From contig CP115966.1 in the NCBI GenBank assembly GCA_027941995.1, forward strand, positions 186,001 to 250,000: a stretch of DNA of 64,000 nt. The letters are read 5' to 3'. Under the pieces are notes generated by a model. It saw nothing but the letters and a program-made list of their open reading frames with translations, had not been told where the DNA came from and did not search any database. Each line of letters opens with the position of its first letter. The stretch's first letter is position 1. Of this stretch, positions 36,842 through 46,357 are shown in pieces. Made by a program: the position numbers and the translations under genes. This DNA is from Erythrobacteraceae bacterium WH01K. Its GTDB lineage: Bacteria; Pseudomonadota; Alphaproteobacteria; Sphingomonadales; Sphingomonadaceae.

Positions 36842-38344
36842 ATGGCACTCGGTCCCAGGCTGGATCTTCGGCAATCGCAGTCGCTGGTGATGACGCCGCA
36901 ATTGCAGCAGGCCATCCGCCTGCTGGCAGCGTCCAACCTCGAGATCGAGACATTCGTTTCCGAAGCCCTGGAAGAAAACCCGCTGCTGGAGGCAGGCGAA
37001 GTCCGCCGCGAGCAGGAGGGGGACGGCGATGCGGAAGCGACCGGCGACCCGGCCGCGGAACGAAGCGCCGACGACACCGTCAGCGACAGGGGCAGCGACA
37101 GGGGTGGCGACAGCGGAACCGGGGACGAAGCGCTGGACATCAGCGTGAGCGCGATCGACCGCGACCGCGATACGGGCGACGGCGAATGGGGTAGCGGCTG
37201 CGCGGCCGCAGCACCGGAGGACGCCGGCTCCTTCGAGGAACGCACCAGCGGCCAGCTTTCGCTGACGGACCACCTGCTCGAACAGGTCGGCAGCATTGCC
37301 GCCAATCCGCGCGAGGAATTCATCGCGCGCCACCTGATCGCCATGGTCGACGATGCCGGCTACCTGCCGGCGGACCTGCGCCCCGTGGCGCGCGAGCTGG
37401 GCACGACGCTGGACGATGTGGAGGACGCCCTGTTCGTGGTCCAGTCGCTCGATCCCACGGGGGTGGGCGCGCGCAGCCTGTCCGAATGCCTGGCCCTGCA
37501 GGCAAGGGAGGCCGACCGCTACGATCCGTGCATGCAGCGTCTGATCGACAATCTGGACCTCGTGGCGAAGGGCGATCTCGCCCGGCTGAAACGGATGTGC
37601 GACGTCGATGACGAGGATTTCGCCGACATGCTGGCCGAGCTGAGGCAATACGATCCCAAGCCGGGCCTCGCCTTCGGTTCCATCGAGGCGTCGGCTGTCG
37701 TCCCCGATATCCTGCTGTCGCGCAGCCCTGCGGGCGAATGGAAAATCGCGCTCAATCCGGACACCCTGCCCCGGCTGGTGGTGAACCGGGACTATGCCCT
37801 GGAATTGCAGGACGGCTGCACCGACAGGGCGAGCAAGTCGTGGCTCAAGGAAAAGCTGGCCGATGCACGCTGGCTTATCAACGCGCTGGACCAGCGGCAG
37901 AAGACGATCCTGGCCGTGTCGGCAGAGATCGTGAAACAACAGGCCGGTTTTTTCCGGGAAGGCGTCTCGAAGCTTAAGCCACTCACCTTGCGGGAAGTGG
38001 CCGAGGAGATCGAGATGCACGAAAGCACGGTCAGCCGCGTGACCAGCAACAAGTACATCTCGACCGAACGCGGGACATTCGAGCTCAAATATTTCTTCTC
38101 CAGCGGCGTTGGCCGGCTGGGCGCGGAGGGCGAAGGCGCGTCGAGCCAGGCGGTCAAGGCACGGATCAAGGCGCTGACCGATGCCGAGGAGCCGAAGAAA
38201 ATCCTGTCCGACGACAAGCTGGTCGAGATGCTGAAGGCGGAAGGGTTCGACATCGCAAGGCGCACGGTTGCGAAATACCGCGAAGCGATGGGCATCGGGT
38301 CCAGTGTCCAGCGCCGACGGGCCAAGAAACTCGCAGGACTTTGA
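36842..38344 (+). CDS. rpoN: RNA polymerase sigma-54 factor
   Basis: Alternative sigma factor needing enhancer-binding proteins. 500 residues. The Gln/Leu-rich activator-contact region (LDLRQSQSLVMTPQLQQAI, then LEENPLLEAGE) is at the N-terminus. An acidic linker of about 60 residues (around 55-115) precedes core-binding and HTH domains (LTLREVAEEIEMHESTVSRV), and the RpoN box ARRTVAKYRE lies at 472-481. It follows lptB, but the usual downstream hpf/ptsN genes are missing and ctrA is next. Confidence 0.96.
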   Translation: MALGPRLDLRQSQSLVMTPQLQQAIRLLAASNLEIETFVSEALEENPLLEAGEVRREQEGDGDAEATGDPAAERSADDTVSDRGSDRGGDSGTGDEALDISVSAIDRDRDTGDGEWGSGCAAAAPEDAGSFEERTSGQLSLTDHLLEQVGSIAANPREEFIARHLIAMVDDAGYLPADLRPVARELGTTLDDVEDALFVVQSLDPTGVGARSLSECLALQAREADRYDPCMQRLIDNLDLVAKGDLARLKRMCDVDDEDFADMLAELRQYDPKPGLAFGSIEASAVVPDILLSRSPAGEWKIALNPDTLPRLVVNRDYALELQDGCTDRASKSWLKEKLADARWLINALDQRQKTILAVSAEIVKQQAGFFREGVSKLKPLTLREVAEEIEMHESTVSRVTSNKYISTERGTFELKYFFSSGVGRLGAEGEGASSQAVKARIKALTDAEEPKKILSDDKLVEMLKAEGFDIARRTVAKYREAMGIGSSVQRRRAKKLAGL

Positions 38345-38360
38345 CTGTCGCAAGAGCGGG

Positions 38361-38459
38361 TTAACCCGGTCGTTAACGGCGCTTCATGTCCCCGCGACTC
38401 GCGCAGGCATGCGGGTTTACGCCATATTAACCTTTTCCGTTCAGACCTTTTGTGGTTAA
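38361..38459 (+). promoter_or_regulatory. ctrA promoter region with GANTC and CtrA-type boxes
   Basis: Within the 198-nt gap before ctrA are TTAA-N8-TTAAC at 38361-38377, a CcrM methylation site GACTC at 38396-38400, TTAACC at 38427-38432 and GGTTAA at 38454-38459. CtrA binds TTAA-type half-sites and in Caulobacter the ctrA P1 promoter is silenced by full GANTC methylation, so the layout fits autoregulation and cell-cycle timing. Sites are seen; use is inferred. Confidence 0.65.
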
Positions 38460-38542
38460 TCCATGGCAACACCTCTGAACGAGGGGTTAGCGGCCTTACG
38501 GGGCACGAACGAAACGTTTACTGGGGCAAGGGGGACTACCCG

Positions 38543-39238
38543 ATGCGCGTATTGTTGATCGAAGACGAGCCGACAACGGCAAAGGCCATCGAGCTGATGC
38601 TGACGACCGAGGGCTTCAACGTCTACTCGACCGATCTGGGCGAAGAGGGCCTCGATCTGGGCAAGCTGTATGATTACGACATCATCCTGCTGGACCTTAA
38701 CCTGCCCGACATGCACGGATACGACGTGCTCAAGAAACTGCGCGTCGCCAAGGTGCAGACGCCGGTCCTGATCCTGTCCGGCATTGCCGAGATGGATTCC
38801 AAGATCCGCAGCTTCGGTTTCGGCGCCGACGATTACGTGACCAAGCCGTTCCACCGCGAAGAACTGGTCGCCCGCATCCACGCCGTGGTGCGCCGCTCCA
38901 AGGGCCACAGCCAGTCGGTCATCCGCACGGGCAAGCTGGCCGTGAACCTCGACGCCAAGACGGTCGAGGTCGATGGCGCCCGTGTCCACCTGACGGGCAA
39001 GGAATACGCGATGCTCGAGCTGCTCAGCTTGCGCAAGGGCACGACCCTGACCAAGGAAATGTTCCTCAACCACCTGTATGGCGGGATGGACGAACCGGAA
39101 CTCAAGATCATCGACGTCTTCATCTGCAAGCTGCGCAAGAAGCTGTCCCACGCCTGCGGCGGCGAGAATTACATCGAGACGGTCTGGGGTCGCGGCTACG
39201 TGCTGCGCGATCCGGACGAGGCTGCCGAAGCGGCGTAA
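38543..39238 (+). CDS. ctrA: Cell cycle response regulator CtrA
   Basis: OmpR-type master regulator of the alphaproteobacterial cell cycle. 231 residues. Receiver domain with [10 protein letters not shown], phospho-acceptor Asp51 (ILLDLNLPD) and [23 protein letters not shown]-binding winged helix with [20 protein letters not shown] and [14 protein letters not shown]. The C-terminus ends in EAAEAA, and a terminal Ala-Ala is the ClpXP degradation signal in Caulobacter CtrA. ATG at 38543 gives exactly the family start; a longer upstream frame is a promoter artefact. DivK, which acts in the same circuit, is encoded at the end of the window. Confidence 0.97.
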   Translation: MRVLLIEDEPTTAKAIELMLTTEGFNVYSTDLGEEGLDLGKLYDYDIILLDLNLPDMHGYDVLKKLRVAKVQTPVLILSGIAEMDSKIRSFGFGADDYVTKPFHREELVARIHAVVRRSKGHSQSVIRTGKLAVNLDAKTVEVDGARVHLTGKEYAMLELLSLRKGTTLTKEMFLNHLYGGMDEPELKIIDVFICKLRKKLSHACGGENYIETVWGRGYVLRDPDEAAEAA

Positions 39239-39260
39239 GTCTTCCGGTTTCGTATCGAAA

Positions 39261-39292
39261 GAAGACCCGGGGCGGAAACGTCCCGGGTCTTC
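39261..39292 (+). terminator. Stem-loop after ctrA
   Basis: GAAGACCCGGG (39261-39271) pairs with CCCGGGTCTTC (39282-39292) around a 10-nt loop, 22 nt after the ctrA stop. No T tract follows (TGCAATCG), so it may act as an mRNA-stabilising stem or a weak terminator rather than a classic intrinsic one. Confidence 0.55.
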
Positions 39293-39397
39293 TGCAATCG
39301 GACACAGCGTTTCTGAAGTGATCGCCGCGCGATTTCGCTTGGCAAGATGGGCCGCTTTTGCGATTTGCGCGTGTCAACAATAGCGGTTGCGTTCCCC

Positions 39398-41194
39398 ATG
39401 TCGTTCCTTACCGATTACGCGGCCCAGATCGGCCTCGGCCTGCTGCTCCTGACCTTCGTCGCATTTGCCATGGAACGCCGTCCGCCCGTGGTCGTCGCAA
39501 TCGTTGCGGGTGCCGCGATGCTGGTGCTGGGGTACCTGTCTCCCAAGGACATGCTTGGCACGTTCTCCAACTCCGCCCCGATTACCATTGCGGCCATGTT
39601 CATCCTGTCGGGCGCGCTGCTGCGGACAGGGGCGCTGGAGGCGGTATCGGGCTGGGTCGTCCACCGCACGACGCAATCCCCGCGCCGCGCTATCGGCGAG
39701 ATCGGACTGGGTACCCTCGCCGCATCCGCTTTCATGAACAACACGCCGGTGGTCATCGTGATGATTCCGGTGGTCAAGCGTCTTGCCGGCGTCCTGAAGA
39801 CGGGGGCGACACGGCTGCTGATCCCGCTGTCCTATATCTGCATCCTGGGCGGCACGATGACGCTGATTGGCACGTCGACGAACCTGCTGGTCGACGGGGT
39901 CGCGCAGGAACGCGGGCAAGCCCCGTTCGGTATTTTCGAGATTACGTCGGTCGGCTTCGTCGGGGCGCTGGCGGGTCTGGCCGTGCTGATGATTTTCGGG
40001 CCGTTCCTGCTGCCCGACCGCGGCCCACGGATGGAGGACGAGGAGCGCGAGAGCGACCTTTACCTCACCCACCTCATCCTCAATCCAGACAGTCGCTATG
40101 CCGGCAGGCGGCTGGGCGATACCAATGTCGCGCGGCGTCCGGGACTGAAGATACAGGCGATCCAGCGCGGTTCCGAACTGCAGCGCCGGGACCTGGAAAA
40201 TGTCGTCCTGCAAGCGGGCGACCAATTGGTGGTCGCGGCAAGTCCCGAGGAAATCGCCTCGCTCGCCGAGGCACCCGATTTCCGTACCGGGCTGGTGGGC
40301 GTGGGCGGCGGAGTGGCAACGGCCATGCCGGACAGGCCCGTCGACCTGCGTGTGATCGAGGCGGTGGTTTCCGGCTCGCACCCGGTGGTCGGCCAGAGGC
40401 TCGCGGAAATTCCGCTGCTTTCGCGCCTGCAGGTCCGCGTCCTTGGCCTTTCGCGCCCGCGCCACCTTGCGGGACCGGTCCTCGCGGAAGTTCGCGTGCG
40501 CGCCGGCGACCGGCTGCTGATCGCGGCGGGACAGGACGCGGCGCAGGCGCTGCAGGGCAACATGCAATTGACCGACGTGGCGGAAAGCACCGCGCGTTCC
40601 TTCCGCCGGAACAAGGCGCCCATCGCCATCGCCAGCCTGGCAGCCGTGGTGCTGGGCGCAGCGCTGTTCGGCCTTCCGATAGAGGCGCTGGCCATCTGCG
40701 GCGTCGCGCTGGTGCTGCTGACGCGGTGTATCGAGCCGGGGGATGCCTGGGGCAGTCTCGACGGCAATACGCTGGTCCTGATCTTCGCCATGCTGGCTTT
40801 TGGCAAGGGGCTGGAAAATGCCGGAACGATCGAGCTCATCGTGGCCTCCATCCAGCCGTTCATGATGGCCGGTTCGCCGCTACTGCTTATCCTGATCGTC
40901 TACGGCGTCACCAGCGTGATGACGGAGGCGATTACGAACAATGCCATCGCCGTCATCATGACCCCTATCGCCATCGGGCTGGCCGATGCGGCGGGGATCG
41001 ATGCCCGCCCGCTGATCGTCGCGGTCATGTTCGGGGCCAGTGCCAGCTTCGCAACGCCGATCGGATACCAGACAAACACGCTGGTCTATGGCGCGGCGAA
41101 TTACCGCTTCGCCGATTTCGTCAAGATCGGCATCCCGATGAATATCGGGGTCGGCGTGGCGGTCTCGCTTGCCATCTGGGCGACGTTCGGCTGA
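39398..41194 (+). CDS. SLC13 family permease with two TrkA-C domains
   Basis: 598 residues (ATG at 39398; an alternative ATG at 39347 adds 17). Two membrane halves of the divalent anion:Na+ symporter type flank a soluble insert of about 210-395 containing two RCK_C/TrkA-C-like modules (PGLKIQAIQRGSELQRRD; LQVRVLGLSRPRHLAGPVLAE). SLC13-like features: SAFMNNTPVVIVMIP and TEAITNNAIAVIMTPIAIG, the paired helical hairpins that carry the substrate and sodium. Related proteins export or import sulfate, tellurite or dicarboxylates; substrate not determinable. It follows ctrA with 160 nt between. Confidence 0.88.
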   Translation: MSFLTDYAAQIGLGLLLLTFVAFAMERRPPVVVAIVAGAAMLVLGYLSPKDMLGTFSNSAPITIAAMFILSGALLRTGALEAVSGWVVHRTTQSPRRAIGEIGLGTLAASAFMNNTPVVIVMIPVVKRLAGVLKTGATRLLIPLSYICILGGTMTLIGTSTNLLVDGVAQERGQAPFGIFEITSVGFVGALAGLAVLMIFGPFLLPDRGPRMEDEERESDLYLTHLILNPDSRYAGRRLGDTNVARRPGLKIQAIQRGSELQRRDLENVVLQAGDQLVVAASPEEIASLAEAPDFRTGLVGVGGGVATAMPDRPVDLRVIEAVVSGSHPVVGQRLAEIPLLSRLQVRVLGLSRPRHLAGPVLAEVRVRAGDRLLIAAGQDAAQALQGNMQLTDVAESTARSFRRNKAPIAIASLAAVVLGAALFGLPIEALAICGVALVLLTRCIEPGDAWGSLDGNTLVLIFAMLAFGKGLENAGTIELIVASIQPFMMAGSPLLLILIVYGVTSVMTEAITNNAIAVIMTPIAIGLADAAGIDARPLIVAVMFGASASFATPIGYQTNTLVYGAANYRFADFVKIGIPMNIGVGVAVSLAIWATFG

Positions 41195-41254
41195 GCGGGC
41201 CGTCAAGCCGCGCACCGCTGGACCGCGCCCGTCCCAGACGCTAACGCGCGCGCC

Positions 41255-41959
41255 ATGACAGCGCACAAGTCCGGCGATCCCACGACGCTCAACCGCCTTT
41301 ATGGCCGCAGCCAGGGAAAGCCCCTGCGCAAGCACCAGCAGCAGCTGGTCGACACCCTGCTGCCGCGCCTTGCCGTTCCGGAGGAAGGCCCGGTGACCGC
41401 GGAAGGGCTGTTCGGCGAGGATTGCCCCCTGCATCTCGAGATCGGCTTCGGCGGCGGGGAGCACCTTGCCTACCGCGCCGACCTGCTGCCCAATCACGGT
41501 CTTATCGGCGCGGAACCCTATCTCAATGGGGTCGCGCAGGCGCTGGGTCATATCGAGCAGGAGAAGCTCGCCAATATCAGGCTGCATCACGGCGATGCAC
41601 TGCAGGTGCTGGAACGTATTCCCGATGGCGCGCTGACCATGGCCTACCTCCTACACCCCGACCCGTGGCCCAAGGCGCGCCATGCCAAGCGCCGGATGAT
41701 GAATAACGGCCCGGTGCAGATGATTGCCGACAAGCTGAAGCCGGGCGGGGAGTTTCGTTTCGGCACGGATCACCCGGTCTATGTCCGCCACGCGCTGATG
41801 GTCATGCGGCGATTCACCGACCAGTTCGAATGGGTCGCGCAGCACCGGTCCAGCTTCGAAAATCGCCCATCCGGCTGGTGCGAAACCCGTTACGAGAACA
41901 AGGCCCGCACACAGATGGGGCACGAGGTCTGGTATTTCCGGTATCGCCGCCGCGGCTGA
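41255..41959 (+). CDS. trmB: tRNA (guanine-N7)-methyltransferase
   Basis: Uses SAM to make m7G46 in tRNA variable loops. 234 residues. SAM motif HLEIGFGGGEHLAYRA near 60-75, HPDPWPKARHAKRRMM as catalytic/substrate motif and RTQMGHEVWYFRYRRRG at the end. N-terminal LYGRSQGKPLRKHQQQLVDT is typical. It stands between the SLC13 permease and the DUF892 gene. Normal length. Confidence 0.95.
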   Translation: MTAHKSGDPTTLNRLYGRSQGKPLRKHQQQLVDTLLPRLAVPEEGPVTAEGLFGEDCPLHLEIGFGGGEHLAYRADLLPNHGLIGAEPYLNGVAQALGHIEQEKLANIRLHHGDALQVLERIPDGALTMAYLLHPDPWPKARHAKRRMMNNGPVQMIADKLKPGGEFRFGTDHPVYVRHALMVMRRFTDQFEWVAQHRSSFENRPSGWCETRYENKARTQMGHEVWYFRYRRRG

Positions 41960-42032
41960 GGAAATGGCGATGCCGGGGGAACCGGCAGAGGTCCGGATGG
42001 CTTGATCTCCTGAACCAATCAGGAGCAGGTCC

Positions 42033-42530
42033 GTGGCCGACAATTCCCTAAAAGCCGTATATCTTTCGCAATTGCAGACCATGGCGAGCGCCGACCGGCA
42101 ATCGCTCGAACTGACCAGGCAGCTGCGCGACCGGGCGAGCGACGACGCCTTGCGCGAAGCCCTGGAGAACGGAACCTGCGGGATCGAGGAGGGGCTGGAG
42201 AAAGTCCTCTCGGTCCTCGAGAAACACGGGTCGGGCGATGGGAACGCACCGGTATCGGAAGCGATGGCCGGGCTCGTCGCCGATACGAAGGCGCGGGTGT
42301 TCGACGCCGACCTGCCCGATGACGCCGGCCGGGATGCCGCGATCATCGCGCAATACATGCATGTGACCTATTACGGGCTCGCCGGTTACAAGACCTTGAG
42401 CGAGTTCGCGAAAAGGCTGGGCCTGTCCGACGACGCCGATACGTTGCAGACCTGTTACGAGAACGCGCAGGACGGCCAGTCGGACATGCACGACCTCCTG
42501 AGTGGCAAGGCATTGGAGAAGGCAGCATGA
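42033..42530 (+). CDS. DUF892 family ferritin-like protein (YciE/YciF type)
   Basis: 165-residue helical protein resembling DUF892 stress proteins: LKAVYLSQLQTMASADRQSL, then GIEEGLEKVLSVLEKHG and AAIIAQYMHVTYYGLAGYKT, where the Tyr/Glu/His-rich helices resemble ferritin-like diiron bundles. GTG start with AGGAG 7 nt upstream. It overlaps the following aldehyde dehydrogenase by 4 nt (ATGA), so the two are translationally coupled. Members are usually induced by stress; the biochemical role is unknown. Confidence 0.82.
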   Translation: MADNSLKAVYLSQLQTMASADRQSLELTRQLRDRASDDALREALENGTCGIEEGLEKVLSVLEKHGSGDGNAPVSEAMAGLVADTKARVFDADLPDDAGRDAAIIAQYMHVTYYGLAGYKTLSEFAKRLGLSDDADTLQTCYENAQDGQSDMHDLLSGKALEKAA

Positions 42531-43894
42531 TCACGACGACCAACCCCGCCACCGGCCAGACCGTCGCCGAATACGAGGAATTGTCGGCATCCGGCATCGA
42601 GGCAAAGCTGGCCCGGGCGGACAAGGCCTATGCCGACTGGAGCAGGTCCTCGATCAGCCGGCGCTGCGACCTGCTGGCGAAACTCGGCGATCTCTATGAA
42701 CAGCATTCGGACGAGCTGGCAAAGCTCGCCGTCACCGAGATGGGCAAGCCCATCTCGCAGGCCCGCAGCGAAGTCGAGAAATGCGCCAGCCTGTTTCGCC
42801 ATTACGCGGAGAACGGACCGCCCATGCTGGATCCGCTGGAGTGGAAACTCGGCGATGGCGGCAAGGCGGTGGGCCGCTGGTTGCCACAGGGCCCGGTCCT
42901 GGCGGTCATGCCGTGGAACTTCCCGTATTGGCAGGTCGTGCGCTTTCTCGCCCCGACCATCCTTGCAGGTAATGTCGGCGTACTGAAACATGCCAGCATC
43001 GTGCAGGGCGTCGCGGCAAAGCTGGAGGAAATGGTCCTGGAAGCCGGCGGGCCCGAAGGCGTCTTCCAGAACCTGTGCGTCACATCCGATCCCATCGGAG
43101 ACGTCATTGCCGACGACCGCATCGTGGCAGCCACCCTGACCGGCAGCGAAGGCGCCGGAAGCGCGGTGGCCCAGCAGGCCGGAAAGCACCTGAAGAAGGT
43201 CGTGCTGGAACTGGGCGGTTCCGATCCCTTCATCGTGATGCCCAGCGCCGATCTCGATCAGGCTGTCGCCGATGCCGTGACGGCCCGTATCCAGAACAAT
43301 GGCCAGTCCTGCATCTGCGGCAAGCGGACGATCGTCCACGCAGACATCCACGACGATTTCGCCGATCGCTTCGTCGCGGCCATGAAGGATATCGAGCCGG
43401 GCGATCCGATGGACGAGGACACCCGCCTGGGGCCGCTATCGAGCACCGAACAGCGCGATACCGTGCTGGAACAGGTCGAAACCGCGAAGAAGGAGGGCGC
43501 GACCCTGATGTTCGGCGCGGAAAAACTGGATCGCGACGGCGCCTGGATGACGGCCGGACTGCTGACCGATGTGGAACCGGGCAGCGAAACAGGTACCGAC
43601 GAGATCTTCGGGCCCGTCGGGCAGCTTTATAAAGCGCAGGACAAGGAAGGCGCGGTCAGGATCGCTAACGCGATACCCTACGGCCTCGGCTCCGCGGTTT
43701 GCACCACCGACGAAGACGAGCAGGAATTCTTCGCCCGCAATATCGAGGCCGGCATGACCACGTTCAACGCGGTCAACGGATCGAAGATCGAGGCCCCGTT
43801 CGGCGGGATAAAGAAATCGGGCCATGGCCGCGAACTGGCGCAGTTCGGCCTGCACGAATTCATGAACCTGAAAACGGTGGTCTACCCCGCCTGA
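42527..43894 (+). CDS. NAD(P)-dependent aldehyde dehydrogenase (succinate-semialdehyde type)
   Basis: 455 residues. Cofactor-binding AVMPWNFPYWQVVRFLAPTI, catalytic Glu in KVVLELGGSDPFIV and nucleophile Cys in IQNNGQSCICGKRT. Closest by pattern to the YneI/SSADH-like group, which oxidises succinate semialdehyde to succinate, but other small aldehydes are possible. Coupled to the DUF892 gene upstream by an ATGA overlap. The neighbouring genes do not include an aminotransferase, so a GABA pathway is not supported by context. Confidence 0.92.
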   Translation: MITTTNPATGQTVAEYEELSASGIEAKLARADKAYADWSRSSISRRCDLLAKLGDLYEQHSDELAKLAVTEMGKPISQARSEVEKCASLFRHYAENGPPMLDPLEWKLGDGGKAVGRWLPQGPVLAVMPWNFPYWQVVRFLAPTILAGNVGVLKHASIVQGVAAKLEEMVLEAGGPEGVFQNLCVTSDPIGDVIADDRIVAATLTGSEGAGSAVAQQAGKHLKKVVLELGGSDPFIVMPSADLDQAVADAVTARIQNNGQSCICGKRTIVHADIHDDFADRFVAAMKDIEPGDPMDEDTRLGPLSSTEQRDTVLEQVETAKKEGATLMFGAEKLDRDGAWMTAGLLTDVEPGSETGTDEIFGPVGQLYKAQDKEGAVRIANAIPYGLGSAVCTTDEDEQEFFARNIEAGMTTFNAVNGSKIEAPFGGIKKSGHGRELAQFGLHEFMNLKTVVYPA

Positions 43895-43967
43895 GCGGAG
43901 GGTCATCCGCGGTAGTCCGGGAGTGGGTGATTGTAATTGGACAGTCGCCCACTCCGGTAGACGAGGC

Positions 43968-46244
43968 CTACCCGACGACGCCTGCGGCTGCCAGCACCGA
44001 CAGTGTCAGCAGGTCCGGAGCGATCGCCGTCATCGGCGCGATCTGGACCGGCTTTTCCATGCCGACCAGCATTGGTCCAACGGTCGCATCCCCGCCCAGT
44101 TCGCGCAACAGTTTGGCCGACAGGTTGGCGCTTTGCAGGCCCGGCATGATGAGGACGTTGGCGGGGCCGGAAAGACGGCTGAAGGGATATTGCTGCATCA
44201 CCTTCTCGTTCAGCGCGGCATCGGGCGCCATCTCGCCTTCATATTCGAAGCCGACATCCTCCTCGTCGAGGATGGCCACAGCCTCGCGGATATTATTCAG
44301 CCATTGGCCCGAAGGGTTGCCGAAGGTGGAATAGGACAGGAACGCCACGCGCGGCTCGTGCCCCATGCGGCGCGCGACGGCAGCCGTTTCCTTGGCGATA
44401 TGCGCCAATTCTTCCGCCGTGGGCCGTTCGTTGATCGTGGTGTCGGCGAGGAAGGTCGTGTGCGACTTGCCGATCATCATGTGAATGCCGAACGGGACAG
44501 CGCCCTCTTTCGGGTCCAGCACGCGGTTCACTTCGCGTGCCGTCTGCGAGAAAGTACGGGTCAGGCCCGATATCATCGCGTCGCCATGACCCAGCGCCAC
44601 CAGCAGCGCAGCGAAGACATTGCGTTCCTGGTTGACCATGCGGCTGACGTCGCGCTGGGTGTATCCCTTGCGCTGCAGGCGTTTGTACAGGAACTCTCTC
44701 ATCTCCGGCACCTTGTCCGAGATGTTCGAGTTCTCGATCTCGAAACTGCCCGGATCGTCGACGCCCAGGGCATGCAGGCGGTCGACGACGTTCTTCGTCC
44801 GCCCGACAAGGATGGGCGTCCCGTAGCCGAAATCGCGGTACTGGATCGCGGCGCGCAGGACGACGTCTTCCTCCGCCTCTGCAAACACCATGCGTTTCGG
44901 GTTGGCCTTGCACTGGTCGTAGACCCGCGTGAGCGCGGAAGTGGTGGGATTGAGCCGCGCCTTCAGGCTCAGGCGGTAGGCATCGAAATCCTCGATCCGG
45001 TCCTGCGCCACGCCGCTGTCCATCGCCGCCTTTGCCACGGCCGAGGACACGACTTCCATCAGGCGCGGGTCGAACGGAGCAGGGATGATGTAATCGCTGC
45101 CGAATTTGTGGTTGATGCCATAGGCGGCGGCCACTTCCTCGGGCACGCGTTCGCGGGCCAGCGCGGCGATGGCTTCGGCCGCCGCGACCTTCATCTCCTC
45201 GTTAATGGCGGTCGCGCGCACGTCCAGAGCGCCGCGGAAGATGAAGGGGAAGCCCAGCACGTTGTTGACCTGGTTGGGATAGTCGCTGCGCCCGGTGGCG
45301 ATGATCGCGTCGGGGCGGACCTTCTTGGCCTCGTCCGGCATGATCTCGGGCACGGGGTTGGCCATCGCGAAGATGATGGGCTGGTCCGCCATGTCCTCGA
45401 TCCATTCCGGCTTCAGCGCGCCGGCCGCCGACAGGCCGAGGAAGATGTCCGCGCCCTTCAGCGCTTCGTGCAGGTCCTTCGCATCGGTTTCCACCGCGTG
45501 GGCGCTCTTCCACTGGTCGACATTCTCGCGCCCCGGAGTGATCGGACCGGAGCGATCGCATACGATGACCTGATCGTGCGGGATACCGAGCGCCTTGATC
45601 AGCGCGGTGCAGGCGAGAGCGCTGGCGCCTGCGCCGTTCACCACCATGCGGCAGTCCTTCAGGTTGCGGCCCGTCAGGTGGCAGGCATTGATCAGGCCGG
45701 CGGCCGCGATGATTGCGGTGCCGTGCTGGTCGTCATGCATGACGGGAATATTCATGCGTTCGCGCAGGGCCTGTTCGATGATGAAGCATTCGGGCGCGGC
45801 GATGTCTTCCAGGTTCACGCCGCCGAAGCTCGGCTCCATCAGGGCGACCGCCTCGATGAACTTGTCCGGGTCTTCCGTGTCCAGCTCGATATCGATCGAA
45901 TCGACGTCGGCGAAGCGCTTGAACAGGACGGCCTTGCCTTCCATCACCGGCTTCGATGCCAGCGCGCCCAGATTGCCGAGGCCAAGGATGGCCGTCCCGT
46001 TGGAAATGACCGCCACGAGGTTCGCGCGCGCCGTGTATTTCGCCGCGTCGGCGGGGTTTTCGGCAATCGCTTCCACCGGTGCAGCCACGCCCGGCGAATA
46101 GGCGAGGCTCAGGTCGCGCTGTGTTGCCATGGGCTTGCTGGCGACGATCTCGATCTTACCCGGCCGGATCGTCTCGTGATAGAAAAGCGCCTCGCGCGTG
46201 GTGAAACCGGCCTGCTTTTCACCCGGTGCGTTATCGTCTGCCAT
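43968..46244 (-). CDS. maeB: NADP-dependent malic enzyme with phosphotransacetylase-like tail
   Basis: Decarboxylates malate to pyruvate with NADPH formation. 758 residues: malic enzyme about 1-425 (SLAYSPGVAAPVEAIAENPA, VMHDDQHGTAIIAAAGLINA, NGAGASALACTALIKALG), then a phosphate acetyltransferase-like domain about 430-758 (RMVFAEAEEDVVLRAAIQYR; FLSYSTFGNPSGQWLNNIRE) that is usually regulatory in MaeB. ATG at 46244 with AAGAGG in front (MADDNAPG); a longer frame adds 10 residues. Divergent from mutS across 113 nt. The long plus-strand frame opposite is a shadow. Confidence 0.95.
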   Translation of the reverse strand: MADDNAPGEKQAGFTTREALFYHETIRPGKIEIVASKPMATQRDLSLAYSPGVAAPVEAIAENPADAAKYTARANLVAVISNGTAILGLGNLGALASKPVMEGKAVLFKRFADVDSIDIELDTEDPDKFIEAVALMEPSFGGVNLEDIAAPECFIIEQALRERMNIPVMHDDQHGTAIIAAAGLINACHLTGRNLKDCRMVVNGAGASALACTALIKALGIPHDQVIVCDRSGPITPGRENVDQWKSAHAVETDAKDLHEALKGADIFLGLSAAGALKPEWIEDMADQPIIFAMANPVPEIMPDEAKKVRPDAIIATGRSDYPNQVNNVLGFPFIFRGALDVRATAINEEMKVAAAEAIAALARERVPEEVAAAYGINHKFGSDYIIPAPFDPRLMEVVSSAVAKAAMDSGVAQDRIEDFDAYRLSLKARLNPTTSALTRVYDQCKANPKRMVFAEAEEDVVLRAAIQYRDFGYGTPILVGRTKNVVDRLHALGVDDPGSFEIENSNISDKVPEMREFLYKRLQRKGYTQRDVSRMVNQERNVFAALLVALGHGDAMISGLTRTFSQTAREVNRVLDPKEGAVPFGIHMMIGKSHTTFLADTTINERPTAEELAHIAKETAAVARRMGHEPRVAFLSYSTFGNPSGQWLNNIREAVAILDEEDVGFEYEGEMAPDAALNEKVMQQYPFSRLSGPANVLIMPGLQSANLSAKLLRELGGDATVGPMLVGMEKPVQIAPMTAIAPDLLTLSVLAAAGVVG

Positions 46245-46357
46245 GCCAACCTCTTGCAATGATGGAGGTGCCACTATCGCGTGCCGGGCGCGAGCGATAG
46301 GGGAAAGCCGTGTCCGCGTGACTCCCGAATCGTCGCCGCTGGGGCTACGCCGTCCCC

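Noticed and set aside
43923..46262. Plus-strand 779-codon frame opposite maeB
   Set aside because: Shadow of a highly conserved enzyme; Arg/His-rich composition with no motif.
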